64,000 nucleotides of DNA from Pedococcus sp031456495 (GCF_031456495.1 NZ_JAVDUW010000002.1:186001-250000), one strand, 5' to 3'. Numbered from the stretch's first letter, positions 7,408 to 15,999 are shown. Program-made: numbers and translations. Notes: generated by a model from the letters alone, not told the origin.

Positions 7408-9044
7408 GCCCCACGCGCTCGACCCAGCCCACCCAGACCCGCCCCACCCGCGCCGCCAAGGCGCCCGGTCGCGTCGCCTTCGTCGGCGCCGGCCCGGGTG
7501 ACTCCGGCCTCATGACCGTCCGCTCGGTCGACCTCCTGGCCGCGGCCGACGTCGTCGTCATCGACCAGGTCGCCCGCGAGTCGGTCGTCGCCCGCTACTG
7601 CGGCCCGGACGTCGAGGTCGTCGACGCGGGCCACGGCGACCACGGCCAGCCGCTGACCCACGCCATGCGCGCCAAGCTCGTCGTCAAGGCAGCCAAGTCC
7701 GCCCCCGGCGGCCTCGTCGTGCGGCTCATGGACGGCGACCCGGCGCTGTTCAACGGCCTGGCCGAGGAGGCCCTGGCCTGCCACAAGGCGGGCATCGGGT
7801 TCGACATCGTCCCCGGCGTGAGCGCGGTCTCGGCCGTCCCGGCATACGCGGGCATCCCGCTGACCTCGAGCAGCTCGCCCGCGGTGCACGTGATCTCCGC
7901 CAACGACCGCAACGTCGACTGGGCGGCCTCGGCCGCCGACTCGGTGACGGTCGTCCTGCTCGGCCCGCCCGAGGACCTCGGCGCGGCCCTGGCGAAGCTC
8001 CTCGACGCCGGTCGCCCCGCCGACAGCCCGGTCGCGCTGACCGAGCGCGGCACGACCATCCGCCAGTCGACCCGCGTCACCACCCTCGGCGAGGTCGCCA
8101 AGGTGATGAAGTCGGTCGAGTTCCCCGCGCTCGCCGTGGTCGGCTCGACCGTGGCCATGCGCCCGGAGCTCTCCTGGTTCGAGACCAAGCCGCTGTTCGG
8201 CTGGAACGTCCTCGTGCCGCGCACCAAGGAGCAGTCCGGCCGCACCATCGCCCGGCTCGAGTCCTACGGCGCGACCGCCGAGGTCGTCCCGACCATCTCC
8301 GTCGAGCCGCCGCGGACGCCGCAGCAGATGGAGCGGGCGGTCAAGGGCCTGGTCACCGGCCGCTACGAGTGGATCGGCTTCACCTCCGTCAACGCGGTCA
8401 AGGCCGTCCGTGAGCGGTTCGAGGAGTTCGGGCTCGACGCCCGTGCCTTCGCCGGTCTCAAGATCGCGGCCGTCGGCGGCGTGACCGCCGAGGCCCTGCG
8501 CGAGTGGGGCATCGTGCCCGACCTCGTGCCGTCCGGCGAGAACTCGGCCCAGGGCCTGCTGGCCGACTGGCCGCCGTTCGACGAGGTGCTCGACCCGATC
8601 AACCGGGTCTTCCTGCCCCGCGCGGACATCGCCACCGACACCCTCGTGGCCGGCCTGCAGGAGATGGGCTGGGAGGTCGACGACGTCACGGCCTACCGCA
8701 CCGTGCGCGCCGCCCCGCCGCCCGCGCCCGTCCGCGAGGCGATCAAGGGCGGCCAGTTCGACGCGGCCGTCTTCACCTCGTCCTCGACGGTGCGCAACCT
8801 CGTCGGCATCGCCGGCAAGCCGCACCCGTCGACGGTGATCGCCTGCATCGGCCCGGCCACCGCGAAGACCGCCGAGGAGCACGGCCTGCGGGTCGACGTC
8901 CTCGCGCCCGAGGCGTCCTCCGACGCCCTGGTCGACGCCCTGGCGGACTACGGCCTCGGCCTCGCGGCCGCGGCGCTCGAGGCCGGCGAGGAGGTCGTGC
9001 GCCCCTCGCGCAAGAAGGCCTCGGCACGCCGGCGGGCCCGCTGA
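7404..9044 (+). CDS. hemD: Fused uroporphyrinogen-III C-methyltransferase / uroporphyrinogen-III synthase
   Basis: 546 residues with two domains. The N-terminal half (about 24-270) is a SUMT/CobA-type SAM methyltransferase: VAFVGAGPGDSGLMT is its entry loop, then RLMDGDPALFNG and PGVSAVSAVPAYAGIPLT. The C-terminal half (about 275-520) is HemD: WNVLVPRTKEQ, IGFTSVNAV, FTSSSTVRNLV. HemD closes hydroxymethylbilane to uroporphyrinogen III; the SUMT half can divert it toward sirohaem or cobalamin. This fusion is common in Actinobacteria (Rv0511-like). Tandem GTG overlap with hemC. Confidence 0.94.
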   Translation: MSPTRSTQPTQTRPTRAAKAPGRVAFVGAGPGDSGLMTVRSVDLLAAADVVVIDQVARESVVARYCGPDVEVVDAGHGDHGQPLTHAMRAKLVVKAAKSAPGGLVVRLMDGDPALFNGLAEEALACHKAGIGFDIVPGVSAVSAVPAYAGIPLTSSSSPAVHVISANDRNVDWAASAADSVTVVLLGPPEDLGAALAKLLDAGRPADSPVALTERGTTIRQSTRVTTLGEVAKVMKSVEFPALAVVGSTVAMRPELSWFETKPLFGWNVLVPRTKEQSGRTIARLESYGATAEVVPTISVEPPRTPQQMERAVKGLVTGRYEWIGFTSVNAVKAVRERFEEFGLDARAFAGLKIAAVGGVTAEALREWGIVPDLVPSGENSAQGLLADWPPFDEVLDPINRVFLPRADIATDTLVAGLQEMGWEVDDVTAYRTVRAAPPPAPVREAIKGGQFDAAVFTSSSTVRNLVGIAGKPHPSTVIACIGPATAKTAEEHGLRVDVLAPEASSDALVDALADYGLGLAAAALEAGEEVVRPSRKKASARRRAR

Positions 9045-9045
9045 C

Positions 9046-10080
9046 GTGGAGCACCTGAGCAGCACGCCGCGGCCGGAGCCGGCAGGTCCGGTCCTCCGTC
9101 CGCGGCGGCTGCGCCAGTTCCCGGCCGTGCGCAGGCTCGTCGCCGAGACGCGCCTGCACCCGGCCGAGCTGGTGCTGCCCGTCTTCGTCCGTGAGGGCAT
9201 CACCGTGCCGCAGCCGATCTCCGCCATGCCCGGGGTCGTCCAGCACACCCTCGACTCCCTCGTCGAGGTGGCGCAGGAGGCGGTCGAGGCCGGCATCGGC
9301 GGGCTCATGCTGTTCGGCGTCCCCGAGCACAAGGACGGCATCGGCTCGGGCGCCGACGACCCGGACGGCATCCTCAACGTCGCCCTGCGGCGCGTGGTCG
9401 AGGCCGTCGGCGACCGCACGGTCGTCATGGCCGACCTGTGCCTCGACGAGTTCACCGACCACGGCCACTGCGGCGTGCTCACCGAGCGTCGCCCCGGCCA
9501 CCTCGTCGTCGACAACGACGCGACGCTCGAGCGGTATGCCGCGATGGGCCTGGCGCAGGCGCGTGCCGGTGCCCACGTGCTCGGGCTGTCGGGGATGATG
9601 GACGGCCAGGTCGCCCACGTCCGTGCGGCCCTGGACGCCGAGGGCTTCACCGACACGGTGATCCTCGCGTATGCCGCGAAGTACACCTCGGGGCTCTACG
9701 GCCCGTTCCGCGAGGCGGTGCAGTCCTCGCTGCAGGGCGACCGCGCGGCCTACCAGCAGGACCCGGCCAACGCGACGGAGTCGCTGCGCGAGCTCGAGCT
9801 CGACATCGCCGAGGGTGCCGACATGGTCATGGTCAAGCCGGCCATGCCGCACCTCGACATCGTGGCCGCGGCCGCGGCGATGTCGCCGGTTCCCGTTGCG
9901 GCGTACCAGATCTCGGGCGAGTACTCGATGATCGAGGCGGCCGCCGCGAACGGCTGGATCGAGCGCGAGCGCGCCGTCATGGAGTCGCTGCTCAACATCC
10001 GGCGCGCCGGCGCCCAGGTCATCCTGACCTACTACGCCCTCGAGGCTGCCGCGGTGCTGCGCCGGTCCGTCACGGGCTGA
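9046..10080 (+). CDS. hemB: Delta-aminolevulinic acid dehydratase (porphobilinogen synthase)
   Basis: 344 residues. It condenses two 5-aminolevulinates to porphobilinogen. The two Schiff-base lysines are K212 (AAKYTSGLYGPF) and K264 (VMVKPAMPHLD). The metal loop reads DLCLDEFTDHGHCG (130-143): Cys at 132 and 142 but Asp at 134, between the all-Cys zinc type and the all-Asp magnesium type. The GTG at 9046 begins one base after the hemD stop. The 3' end overlaps the convergent LysR gene by 11 bases. Confidence 0.97.
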   Translation: MEHLSSTPRPEPAGPVLRPRRLRQFPAVRRLVAETRLHPAELVLPVFVREGITVPQPISAMPGVVQHTLDSLVEVAQEAVEAGIGGLMLFGVPEHKDGIGSGADDPDGILNVALRRVVEAVGDRTVVMADLCLDEFTDHGHCGVLTERRPGHLVVDNDATLERYAAMGLAQARAGAHVLGLSGMMDGQVAHVRAALDAEGFTDTVILAYAAKYTSGLYGPFREAVQSSLQGDRAAYQQDPANATESLRELELDIAEGADMVMVKPAMPHLDIVAAAAAMSPVPVAAYQISGEYSMIEAAAANGWIERERAVMESLLNIRRAGAQVILTYYALEAAAVLRRSVTG

Positions 10081-11008
10081 CGCCACCGCCGGGGGCGAGG
10101 TCGGGACGCCTCCCGAGCACCCACGGACCGATCTCGCGGACGATGTGCCGCGCCTCGACGTGCATGGCCTGGACGACCTCGGGCGGGCTGGGCCGGGAGA
10201 GCAGGCGCACCCCGGCGTCCGGGTGCTCCGCGAGGCGCGCGACCCCGAAGGCCGTCGGTGGGAAGACGCGCGCGACCCAGCCGGGCGCGAAGGCCCCCGC
10301 GGTCCCGGAGATGATCACGTCCCGGGTCTGCTCGAAACCGTCGACCGGGGGCCCGGCGCGCCGGTAGTCCGCGTCGCCGTTGGTGAGACGGGACATCGTC
10401 CAGAAGTCGGCGACCGCTCGCGCCGGCAGCTGTGTCATGTCGGCCAGCGGCAGCCGTAGCGCGTCCTCCAGGCGGATCACGGCCGGCCGGTCCGGGAGCA
10501 GGTTCCACGGGTAGGCCAGGACGACCTCGTCCTCGAGCAGCTCGGTGACGAGCAGCTCGCGGTCCGGCCACGGCGGGCTGGCGACGAGCAGGTCGAGCTC
10601 GTCGCACAGGTCGTCGTGCCAGGTGCGGAGCTCGACGTCCCGGACGACGACGTGCACCCCCGGGAAGCGGGTGGCCAGGCCCGTGAGCAGCGGCGTGGTC
10701 AGCTCGACCGCCCCACCGGGCATGAGGCCGATGGTGACCGTGCCGGTGTGGCGCAGGTTCGCCGCGGTCCGGCGGGCGCTCTCGACCGCGTCGACGAGGT
10801 GCTGGGCCGGGCCGAGCAGTGCCCTGCCGGCGGCCGTGAGCTCGACGCCGTCGGTGCGGCGGACCAGCAGGGTCACGCCGAGGCTGCGCTCGAGGTCCCG
10901 CACCTGGGCGGACAGGGCCGGCTGGCTGACGTACGTCCGCGCCGCCGCGCGGCGGAAGCCCCCGTGCTCGGCCACGGCGAGGAACGCCTGGACCTGCCGC
11001 AGCTCCAC
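10070..11008 (-). CDS. LysR family transcriptional regulator
   Basis: 312 residues from the GTG at 11008, chosen because GGAGGGG lies just upstream and the N-terminus then begins VELRQVQAFLAVAEHGG as usual for the family. The HTH spans about 15-60 (FRRAAARTYVSQPALSAQVRDLE). The effector domain (about 88-295) starts GTVTIGLMPGGAVEL. Its target and effector cannot be deduced: it converges on hemB and its upstream region holds repeats rather than a divergent gene. It is not part of the conserved haem order and may be an insertion. Confidence 0.9.
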   Translation of the reverse strand: MELRQVQAFLAVAEHGGFRRAAARTYVSQPALSAQVRDLERSLGVTLLVRRTDGVELTAAGRALLGPAQHLVDAVESARRTAANLRHTGTVTIGLMPGGAVELTTPLLTGLATRFPGVHVVVRDVELRTWHDDLCDELDLLVASPPWPDRELLVTELLEDEVVLAYPWNLLPDRPAVIRLEDALRLPLADMTQLPARAVADFWTMSRLTNGDADYRRAGPPVDGFEQTRDVIISGTAGAFAPGWVARVFPPTAFGVARLAEHPDAGVRLLSRPSPPEVVQAMHVEARHIVREIGPWVLGRRPDLAPGGGVSP

Positions 11009-11115
11009 GCCACCACCCCTCCCTGACCGTCCTGGGGTGCAGCCCATGGTCCGCCCGGTGCGCCTGCGTGGCAAGGACGAGTGCCGAGGTCAGCGGCGTG
11101 GGAGTGGGGTCCGTC

Positions 11116-11158
11116 CCGGGCGGGCCGTGTTCCCCCGTGCCCCTGACGGCCCGCCCGG
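11116..11158. terminator. 13-bp GC-rich hairpin
   Basis: CCGGGCGGGCCGT (11116-11128) pairs perfectly with 11146-11158 across a 17-base loop. No T-run follows on either strand, so it may be a terminator-like or regulatory hairpin upstream of the LysR gene. Confidence 0.4.
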
Positions 11159-11266
11159 TGGTCCCTCGCAGGACAGCGTTGCAGCGGCCGGGTCCGCGGG
11201 GCAGGGGGTAGGGCCAGGTTCGTGATCGTGTTTCGTGATCGGTCACCTGTCACCCGGGTGGCGATG

Positions 11267-11337
11267 CGCGAAACGGCGGTTGCCCGACGTCCCGCGGGAC
11301 AGGATCCCGAGGGTTGTCGAGCAACCGCCGTTTCGCG
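11267..11337. repeat. 71-bp intergenic palindrome (family A)
   Basis: CGCGAAACGGCGGTTGC (11267-11283) pairs perfectly over 17 bp with 11321-11337. The 37-base centre contains its own palindrome GTCCCGCGGGAC (11289-11300). It lies 18 bases after the YceI stop and could end that transcript, but its arms share GAAACGG and CGGCGGTTGC with the element at 58979-59051, so a dispersed repeat family is likely. Confidence 0.65.
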
Positions 11338-11355
11338 GTCTGGGGTGCTGCCGGG

Positions 11356-11889
11356 TCAGGCGGCCTTGAGCAGCTGCACGTCCAGGGTGATCTTGATCTT
11401 CTCGGAGACGAGCACGCCGCCACCCTCGAGTGCGACGTTCCACTCCAGGCCCCAGTCCTTGCGGTTGATCTCCGCGGTGGCCTCGAAGCCGGCCTTCTGG
11501 TTGCCCCACGGGTCGGTGGCCAGGCCGTTGAAGTCCAGGTCGAAGACGACCGGCTTGGTGACGCCCTTGATGGTCAGGTCGCCCTTGAGGCTGTCCTCGG
11601 TGACCTCGGTGGAGGTGAAGCTCATGGTGGGGTTGTTCTCGACGTCGAAGAAGTCGGCGGACTTCAGGTGGGCGTCGCGGTCGGCCGAGCCGGTGTCGAC
11701 GGAGGCGAGCTGGGCGACGGCGGTGACCTGCGAGTCGCTGATGACGTCGCCGACCTTGACGCTGCCCTCGAACTCCTTGAACTGTCCGCGGACCTTGCTG
11801 ACCATGAGGTGGCGGGCGGTGAAGCCGAGCTCGCTGTGCGAGGCGTCGACGGTCCAGGTGCCGGCGGGGAGGTCGTGGATGCTGGCCAT
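11356..11889 (-). CDS. YceI family protein
   Basis: 177 residues, a full-length YceI lipocalin-like barrel. N-terminal block TWTVDASHSELGFTARHLMVSKVRG, read in two parts, is typical; DVENNPTMSFTST and LTIKGVTKPVVFDL follow. YceI barrels bind long isoprenoid or amphiphilic lipids such as polyprenyl quinones in known structures. No signal peptide is visible, so this one is probably cytoplasmic. Ligand not proven; the menaquinone and polyprenyl synthesis genes in the same locus make an isoprenoid ligand plausible (inference). It diverges from a MarR regulator that likely controls it. Confidence 0.93.
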   Translation of the reverse strand: MASIHDLPAGTWTVDASHSELGFTARHLMVSKVRGQFKEFEGSVKVGDVISDSQVTAVAQLASVDTGSADRDAHLKSADFFDVENNPTMSFTSTEVTEDSLKGDLTIKGVTKPVVFDLDFNGLATDPWGNQKAGFEATAEINRKDWGLEWNVALEGGGVLVSEKIKITLDVQLLKAA

Positions 11890-11949
11890 GGTGGGTGTCT
11901 CCTGTGGTTCGGGGTCTGCCGGGGAGGTCCCGGCTGGTTCGTCCTGTCC

Positions 11950-11978
11950 AACATAGCAGCCATCGTTTATATTTCAAC
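11950..11978 (-). promoter_or_regulatory. YceI promoter with candidate MarR operator
   Basis: On the minus strand TTGAAA (11972-11977) is followed after 16 bases by TATGTT (11950-11955), a good sigma-70-type promoter. The -35 lies inside GTTGAAATATAAAC (11965-11978), an AT-rich imperfect palindrome unlike its surroundings and a plausible site for the adjacent MarR protein. Confidence 0.5.
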
Positions 11979-12016
11979 TACTGCGGAGTGACGTGGGTCA
12001 CACCCAGGCCCGGTGC

Positions 12017-12022
12017 CATACT
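12017..12022 (+). promoter_or_regulatory. -10 box CATACT before the MarR gene
   Basis: CATACT is 6 bases before the ATG at 12029, consistent with a leaderless transcript and favouring this start over an in-frame GTG at 11993. Confidence 0.45.
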
Positions 12023-12028
12023 CCGGGC

Positions 12029-12559
12029 ATGAGCACCCAGGGGGAACCGCGCTGGCTCAGCGCCGAGCAGCAGCGGGCGTGGCGCGCATACCTGCGCGGC
12101 AGCCGGCTCATCGAGGAGGCCCTCGACCGGGACCTGCAGTCGCACGGCGTCCAGCTGACCGAGTACGAGATCATCTCGATGATCTCCGAGGCGCCCGGCC
12201 GCAGGCTGCGCATGTCGACCCTCGCCGACCTCGTCGTGCAGTCCCGCAGCCGGCTCACCCACACGGCGTCCCGGCTCGAGAAGCGCGGGTGGGTCCGGCG
12301 CGAGTCGTGCCTGGAGGACAAGCGCGGCGTCGAGCTCGTCCTGACGCCGGCTGGCTGGGAAGCCGTTCGCGAGATGGCCGTCGTGCACGTCGACAGCGTC
12401 CGCAAGAACGTCATCGACCCCGTGCCGCCGGAGCTGTTCCTCGCCCTCGGCCAGGCGATGGACCACATCCGCGCCGTGCTCGCCCCGGACGACGACGGCC
12501 CGCACCCCGCGGTGACCGCGGAGGCCCGCGACCACGGACCGTTCCCCGCCGACCGCTGA
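12029..12559 (+). CDS. MarR family transcriptional regulator
   Basis: 176 residues from ATG 12029. The winged helix covers about 35-110: ALDRDLQSHGVQLTEYEIIS, MSTLADLVVQSRSRLTHTASRLEKRGWVRR (given as pieces) and the wing ESCLEDKRGVELVLT, where DKRG is the conserved MarR wing turn. The C-terminal helices contain the dimer interface. Divergent from the YceI gene, with an AT-rich palindrome between them; repression of yceI released by a small hydrophobic ligand is the simplest model (inference). It is followed by hemL, which has its own -10 box. Confidence 0.92.
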   Translation: MSTQGEPRWLSAEQQRAWRAYLRGSRLIEEALDRDLQSHGVQLTEYEIISMISEAPGRRLRMSTLADLVVQSRSRLTHTASRLEKRGWVRRESCLEDKRGVELVLTPAGWEAVREMAVVHVDSVRKNVIDPVPPELFLALGQAMDHIRAVLAPDDDGPHPAVTAEARDHGPFPADR

Positions 12560-12603
12560 GAGCCCCCCGCCCTCCCACCCACCGGGCACTCAGGGACGGC
12601 TGG

Positions 12604-12609
12604 GACAAT
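12604..12609 (+). promoter_or_regulatory. -10 box GACAAT setting the hemL start
   Basis: GACAAT ends 7 bases before the ATG at 12617. The earlier in-frame ATG at 12608 overlaps this box, so 12617 is preferred and the mRNA is likely leaderless. Confidence 0.5.
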
Positions 12610-12616
12610 GGCGGGC

Positions 12617-13951
12617 ATGACGGCATACCCCCTCGACGCCCCTGCCTCGCAGGCGCTGCTGGACCGCGCGACCTCGGTGACTCCGGGAGGCGTGAACTCG
12701 CCGGTGCGCGCCTTCCGCGCGGTCGGCGGCACGCCGCGGTTCATGGAGTCGGGCAGCGGCCCGTACCTGCGCGACGTCGACGGCCGCGAGTACGTCGACC
12801 TCGTCTGCTCGTGGGGCCCGATGATCCTGGGCCACGCGCACCCGGCCGTGCTCGACGCCGTCCGCGGGGCGATCGAGAAGGGCTTCTCCTTCGGCACCCC
12901 GAGCGAGAACGAGGTCGCGCTCGCCGAGGAGATCGTCCGCCGCGTCGAGCCGGTCGAGCAGGTGCGCCTGGTCTCCAGCGGCACCGAGGCCACGATGAGC
13001 GCGATCCGGCTGGCTCGCGGGTACACCGGCCGCTCGCTCGTCGTGAAGTTCGCGGGCTGCTACCACGGCCACGTCGACTCCCTCCTCGCCCAGGCCGGGT
13101 CGGGCGTCGCGACGTTCGCGCTGCCCGACTCCGCCGGTGTGCCCAAGGAGATGGCGGCCGAGACGATCGTGCTGCCCTACAACGACCTCGCCGCCGTCGA
13201 GGAGGCGTTCGCCGAGCGCGGCGCCGACATCGCGGCGGTCATCACCGAGGCCAGCCCCGGGAACATGGGCGTCGTCCCGCCGGCGCCGGGCTTCACCGAG
13301 GGCCTGCGCCGGGTCACCGCGCAGCACGGTGCGCTGCTCATCTCCGACGAGGTCATGACGGGTTTCCGCTGCTCGGCGAGCGGCTGGTACGGCCTCGAGG
13401 GCCCGTATGCCGCGGGGGCACCCGACCTCTTCACGTTCGGCAAGGTCATGGGTGGCGGCTTCCCGGCCGCGGCGTTCGGCGGTCGCGCCGACGTCATGGC
13501 GCTGCTCGCTCCGCTCGGCCCGGTCTACCAGGCCGGCACGCTGAGCGGGAACCCCGTCGCGACGGCAGCCGGTCTGGCCACGCTGCAGCAGTGCACCCCG
13601 GCGGTGTACGACCACCTGGGCGCCGTCGCCGACACCCTCACGGCGGCCGTCGGCGAGGAGCTGTCGAGGGCCGGCGTGCCGCACGTCGTGCAGCGGGCGG
13701 GCAGCATGTTCAGCGTGTTCTTCCGCGACGGCGCGGTCACCGACTACGACGCCGCCCGGGCCCAGCACGTGCCGGCGTTCGCCGCGTTCTTCCACTCGAT
13801 GCTGGCGCAGGGGGTCTACCTGCCGCCGAGCGCGTTCGAGTCCTGGTTCGTGAGCGCGTCGCACGACGACGCCGCGGTCGAGCGCGTCGTGGCCGCCCTG
13901 CCGGCGGCGGCGTCGGCGGCCGCAGAGGCGTTTGCGACAATCGACTCGTGA
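12617..13951 (+). CDS. hemL: Glutamate-1-semialdehyde 2,1-aminomutase
   Basis: 444 residues. This PLP enzyme moves the amino group of glutamate-1-semialdehyde to give 5-aminolevulinate, the step after HemA. Seen: TPGGVNSPVRAF near the N-terminus, SSGTEATMSAIRLAR, YHGHVDSLL, SDEVMTGFR, and TFGKVMGGGFP, in which K276 binds PLP. Length and motifs are normal. As in mycobacteria it heads a gene run with a histidine phosphatase and the cytochrome c maturation genes. The phosphatase start overlaps its stop (GTGA). Confidence 0.96.
   Translation: MTAYPLDAPASQALLDRATSVTPGGVNSPVRAFRAVGGTPRFMESGSGPYLRDVDGREYVDLVCSWGPMILGHAHPAVLDAVRGAIEKGFSFGTPSENEVALAEEIVRRVEPVEQVRLVSSGTEATMSAIRLARGYTGRSLVVKFAGCYHGHVDSLLAQAGSGVATFALPDSAGVPKEMAAETIVLPYNDLAAVEEAFAERGADIAAVITEASPGNMGVVPPAPGFTEGLRRVTAQHGALLISDEVMTGFRCSASGWYGLEGPYAAGAPDLFTFGKVMGGGFPAAAFGGRADVMALLAPLGPVYQAGTLSGNPVATAAGLATLQQCTPAVYDHLGAVADTLTAAVGEELSRAGVPHVVQRAGSMFSVFFRDGAVTDYDAARAQHVPAFAAFFHSMLAQGVYLPPSAFESWFVSASHDDAAVERVVAALPAAASAAAEAFATIDS
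13936..13941 (+). promoter_or_regulatory. Internal -10 box GACAAT near the hemL end
   Basis: GACAAT inside the last codons of hemL ends 6 bases before the GTG at 13948, which would allow a separate leaderless transcript for the phosphatase and cytochrome c genes. Confidence 0.35.
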
Positions 13952-14601
13952 GCTCCGCCCCCCACGACCGCACCGTCGTGCACCTGATGCGCCACGGTGA
14001 GGTGCACAACCCCGAGGGCGTCCTCTACGGCCGGCTCGACGGCTACCACCTGTCCGAGCTCGGCCGCGAGATGGCGCAGGCGGTCGCCGACCACCTCGTC
14101 GACCACGACGTGACCCACGTCGTCGCCTCGTCGCTGCTGCGCGCCCAGGAGACGGCTGCCCCGGTGGCGGCTGCCCACGGCGTCGCCGTGACGACCGACG
14201 ACCGCGTCATCGAGTCGACCAACGTCTTCGAGGGCCACCGGGTCGGGGCGATGCGGCCCGTCGACTTCCTGCACCCGCGGCACTGGAAGCTGGTCACCAA
14301 CCCCTTCAAGCCGTCGTGGGGCGAGCCGTACGCCGAGGTCGCCGGGCGCATGCTGGCCGCCATCGCGGACGCACGGGACGCCGCCCGCGGCCACGAGGCG
14401 GTGGTGGTCTCCCACCAGCTGCCCATCTGGACAGCCCGCAACGAGCTGCTCGGCAACCGGCTGTGGCACGACCCGCGCAGGCGCGAGTGCCGCCTGGCCT
14501 CCCTCACCACCCTCACGTGGGTCGGCGACGAGCTCGAGTCGATCACCTACTCGGAGCCGGCCGGTGCGCTCCTCGCCCGGTCGCAGGGAGGCACGGGATG
14601 A
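13948..14601 (+). CDS. Histidine phosphatase (phosphoglycerate mutase-like) family protein
   Basis: 217 residues. The RHG catalytic motif is LMRHGEVHNPEGVLYGR in the N-terminus (His16 carries the phosphate), and the second His lies in VVVSHQLPIWTAR. The fold is the cofactor-dependent PGM/phosphatase family; the substrate is unknown. The GTG start overlaps the hemL stop and the end overlaps the TlpA start (ATGA), so it belongs to the cytochrome c maturation transcript. The same neighbour (Rv0525) occurs in mycobacteria, but a direct part in haem insertion is not shown. Confidence 0.88.
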   Translation: MSSAPHDRTVVHLMRHGEVHNPEGVLYGRLDGYHLSELGREMAQAVADHLVDHDVTHVVASSLLRAQETAAPVAAAHGVAVTTDDRVIESTNVFEGHRVGAMRPVDFLHPRHWKLVTNPFKPSWGEPYAEVAGRMLAAIADARDAARGHEAVVVSHQLPIWTARNELLGNRLWHDPRRRECRLASLTTLTWVGDELESITYSEPAGALLARSQGGTG

Positions 14602-15203
14602 CCGGCCGTATGCTGCGCCGGCGCCTGCTGGCGCTGCTCGTCGTGCCCGTCCTGGCTGCGGGCCTCGCCGCCTGCGGGAGCGACCCGAACTCCATCGCCG
14701 CCCAGGCCAAGGACGGCAGCCGCAAGGGCTACATCTCGCAGGACGGTGCGGTCGAGGTCATCGCCCCCGGCGACCGCGGCAAGCCCGTCGGGCTGTCCGG
14801 CACGATGCTCGACGGCAAACCCTGGGCCCTGCCGGATGCCGGCGGCGACGTCGTCGTCCTCAACGTCTGGGCGTCGTGGTGCGGACCCTGCCGCACCGAG
14901 GCCCCCGAGCTGGAGAAGTCGTGGCAGGCCGCGCAGAAGGCCGGCAAGCCGGTGACCTTCATGGGCATCAACACCCGCGACAACACCTCCTCGGCGATCA
15001 CCTCGTCCAAGCGCTGGGGCATCACGTTCCCGTCGCTGGCCGACCCGTCGGGCGTGCTGATCCTCAGCCTGCAGGGCAAGGTCAGCGCGCCGCCGACGAC
15101 GCTGGTGCTGGACAAGACCGGGCGGATCGCCGCGCGGGTCAACGGTGAGGTCAAGGCCTCGACCCTGACCGGGCTCGTCGACGACGTGCTGGCGAAGGGC
15201 TGA
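14598..15203 (+). CDS. TlpA/ResA-like thiol-disulfide oxidoreductase lipoprotein
   Basis: 201 residues. A short hydrophobic signal (LLALLVVPVLAAGLAAC) ends in a lipobox with Cys26, so the protein is probably a lipoprotein outside the membrane. The thioredoxin domain has WASWCGPCRTE with the redox pair C95/C98 and a cis-Pro in SAPPTTLVLD. It should reduce the CXXCH disulfide of apocytochrome c before haem attachment, receiving electrons through CcdA, whose gene follows 12 bases later. Confidence 0.93.
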   Translation: MTGRMLRRRLLALLVVPVLAAGLAACGSDPNSIAAQAKDGSRKGYISQDGAVEVIAPGDRGKPVGLSGTMLDGKPWALPDAGGDVVVLNVWASWCGPCRTEAPELEKSWQAAQKAGKPVTFMGINTRDNTSSAITSSKRWGITFPSLADPSGVLILSLQGKVSAPPTTLVLDKTGRIAARVNGEVKASTLTGLVDDVLAKG

Positions 15204-15215
15204 GGCACCCGGACG

Positions 15216-15998
15216 ATGACCAGCTCGATCCCCGTCGTCGCGGCGACCGCCGCCGGCGTGCAGGACACGGTGACCTCAGGCGCGCTGCCGGTCGCCCTCG
15301 CCGTCGCGATGCTCGCCGGGTTCGTGTCGTTCGCCTCCCCCTGCGTGCTGCCGCTCGTGCCCGGGTTCCTCGGGTACGTCACGGGGCTGTCGGACGAGAC
15401 GCTCGAGCAGCGTCGCCGGCACCGCCTCGTCCTGGGCGCGCTGCTCTTCGTCCTGGGCTTCACCGTCGTCTTCATCCTCGTCACCGCCTTCCTCGCCGGC
15501 GTCGGGGCGGCGCTGGTCGAGCACCGTGGCCTGCTCATGCGGGCCGGCGGGGTGCTCGTCCTGCTCATGGCCCTGGTCTTCCTCGGCGCGGGCACGCAGC
15601 GTGAGCTCAAGCTGCACTGGCGCCCCACGTCGGGCCTGGCCGGCGCCCCGCTCCTGGGCGCCGTCTTCGGGCTCGGGTGGGCGCCGTGCACCGGACCGAC
15701 CCTGGGCGCCGTCACCATCCTCGCGACGACGACCGGCAACTCCTCGGCCGTCACGCGGGGCATCGTGCTCGCGGTGGCCTACTCGCTCGGCCTGGGCGTG
15801 CCGTTCCTGCTGATCGCGGCCGGCTTCGAGCGCTTCGGTTCGGTGTCGGCGTTCCTGCGCCGGCGCCAGCGCGCCATCCAGCTCTTCGGCGGCGCGCTCC
15901 TGCTCGTGATCGGCCTCATGCTCGTGACCGGGGTCTGGGAGAGCTGGACCCGCTACCTCCAGACCGCCCTCGTCGGCGGCTTCCAGACGGTGATCTGA
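15216..15998 (+). CDS. ccdA: Cytochrome c biogenesis protein CcdA
   Basis: 260 residues with six predicted membrane helices. The two redox cysteines are C43 in FASPCVLPLVPG and C158 in GWAPCTGPT, the DsbD-type pair that carries electrons from cytoplasmic thioredoxin across the membrane to TlpA/ResA. The first 25 residues include a short Ala/Val stretch that could form part of the first helix. It lies between tlpA and resB and ends one base before resB, a single system II operon. Confidence 0.95.
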   Translation: MTSSIPVVAATAAGVQDTVTSGALPVALAVAMLAGFVSFASPCVLPLVPGFLGYVTGLSDETLEQRRRHRLVLGALLFVLGFTVVFILVTAFLAGVGAALVEHRGLLMRAGGVLVLLMALVFLGAGTQRELKLHWRPTSGLAGAPLLGAVFGLGWAPCTGPTLGAVTILATTTGNSSAVTRGIVLAVAYSLGLGVPFLLIAAGFERFGSVSAFLRRRQRAIQLFGGALLLVIGLMLVTGVWESWTRYLQTALVGGFQTVI

Positions 15999-15999
15999 C

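Larger units (their letters stand above)
11009..11355. other. 346-bp gene-free stretch with palindromes
   Basis: Between the LysR start and the YceI end. It holds the LysR leader, a 13-bp perfect stem (11116-11128 with 11146-11158), a direct repeat CGTGATCG (11221-11228 and 11234-11241), and the large palindrome at 11267-11337. I see no ORF with a family match and no RNA gene. Confidence 0.6.

Noticed and set aside
9436..9478. HemB metal loop with mixed Cys and Asp as an anomaly.
   Set aside because: The same CLDEFTDHGHC pattern is, as far as I recall, normal for actinobacterial HemB.
6021..9686. A 1221-codon open frame on the minus strand opposite hemC-hemB, and similar giant frames at 23463-27566, 31193-34297 and 37777-41385.
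   Set aside because: High GC keeps antisense frames open. Each covers strongly conserved genes on the other strand, or runs out of a real gene, and shows no domain of its own.
11116..11158. Treating the 13-bp hairpin as a firm intrinsic terminator.
   Set aside because: No U-tract follows on either strand and it lies upstream, not downstream, of the nearest gene; kept only as a low-confidence hairpin.
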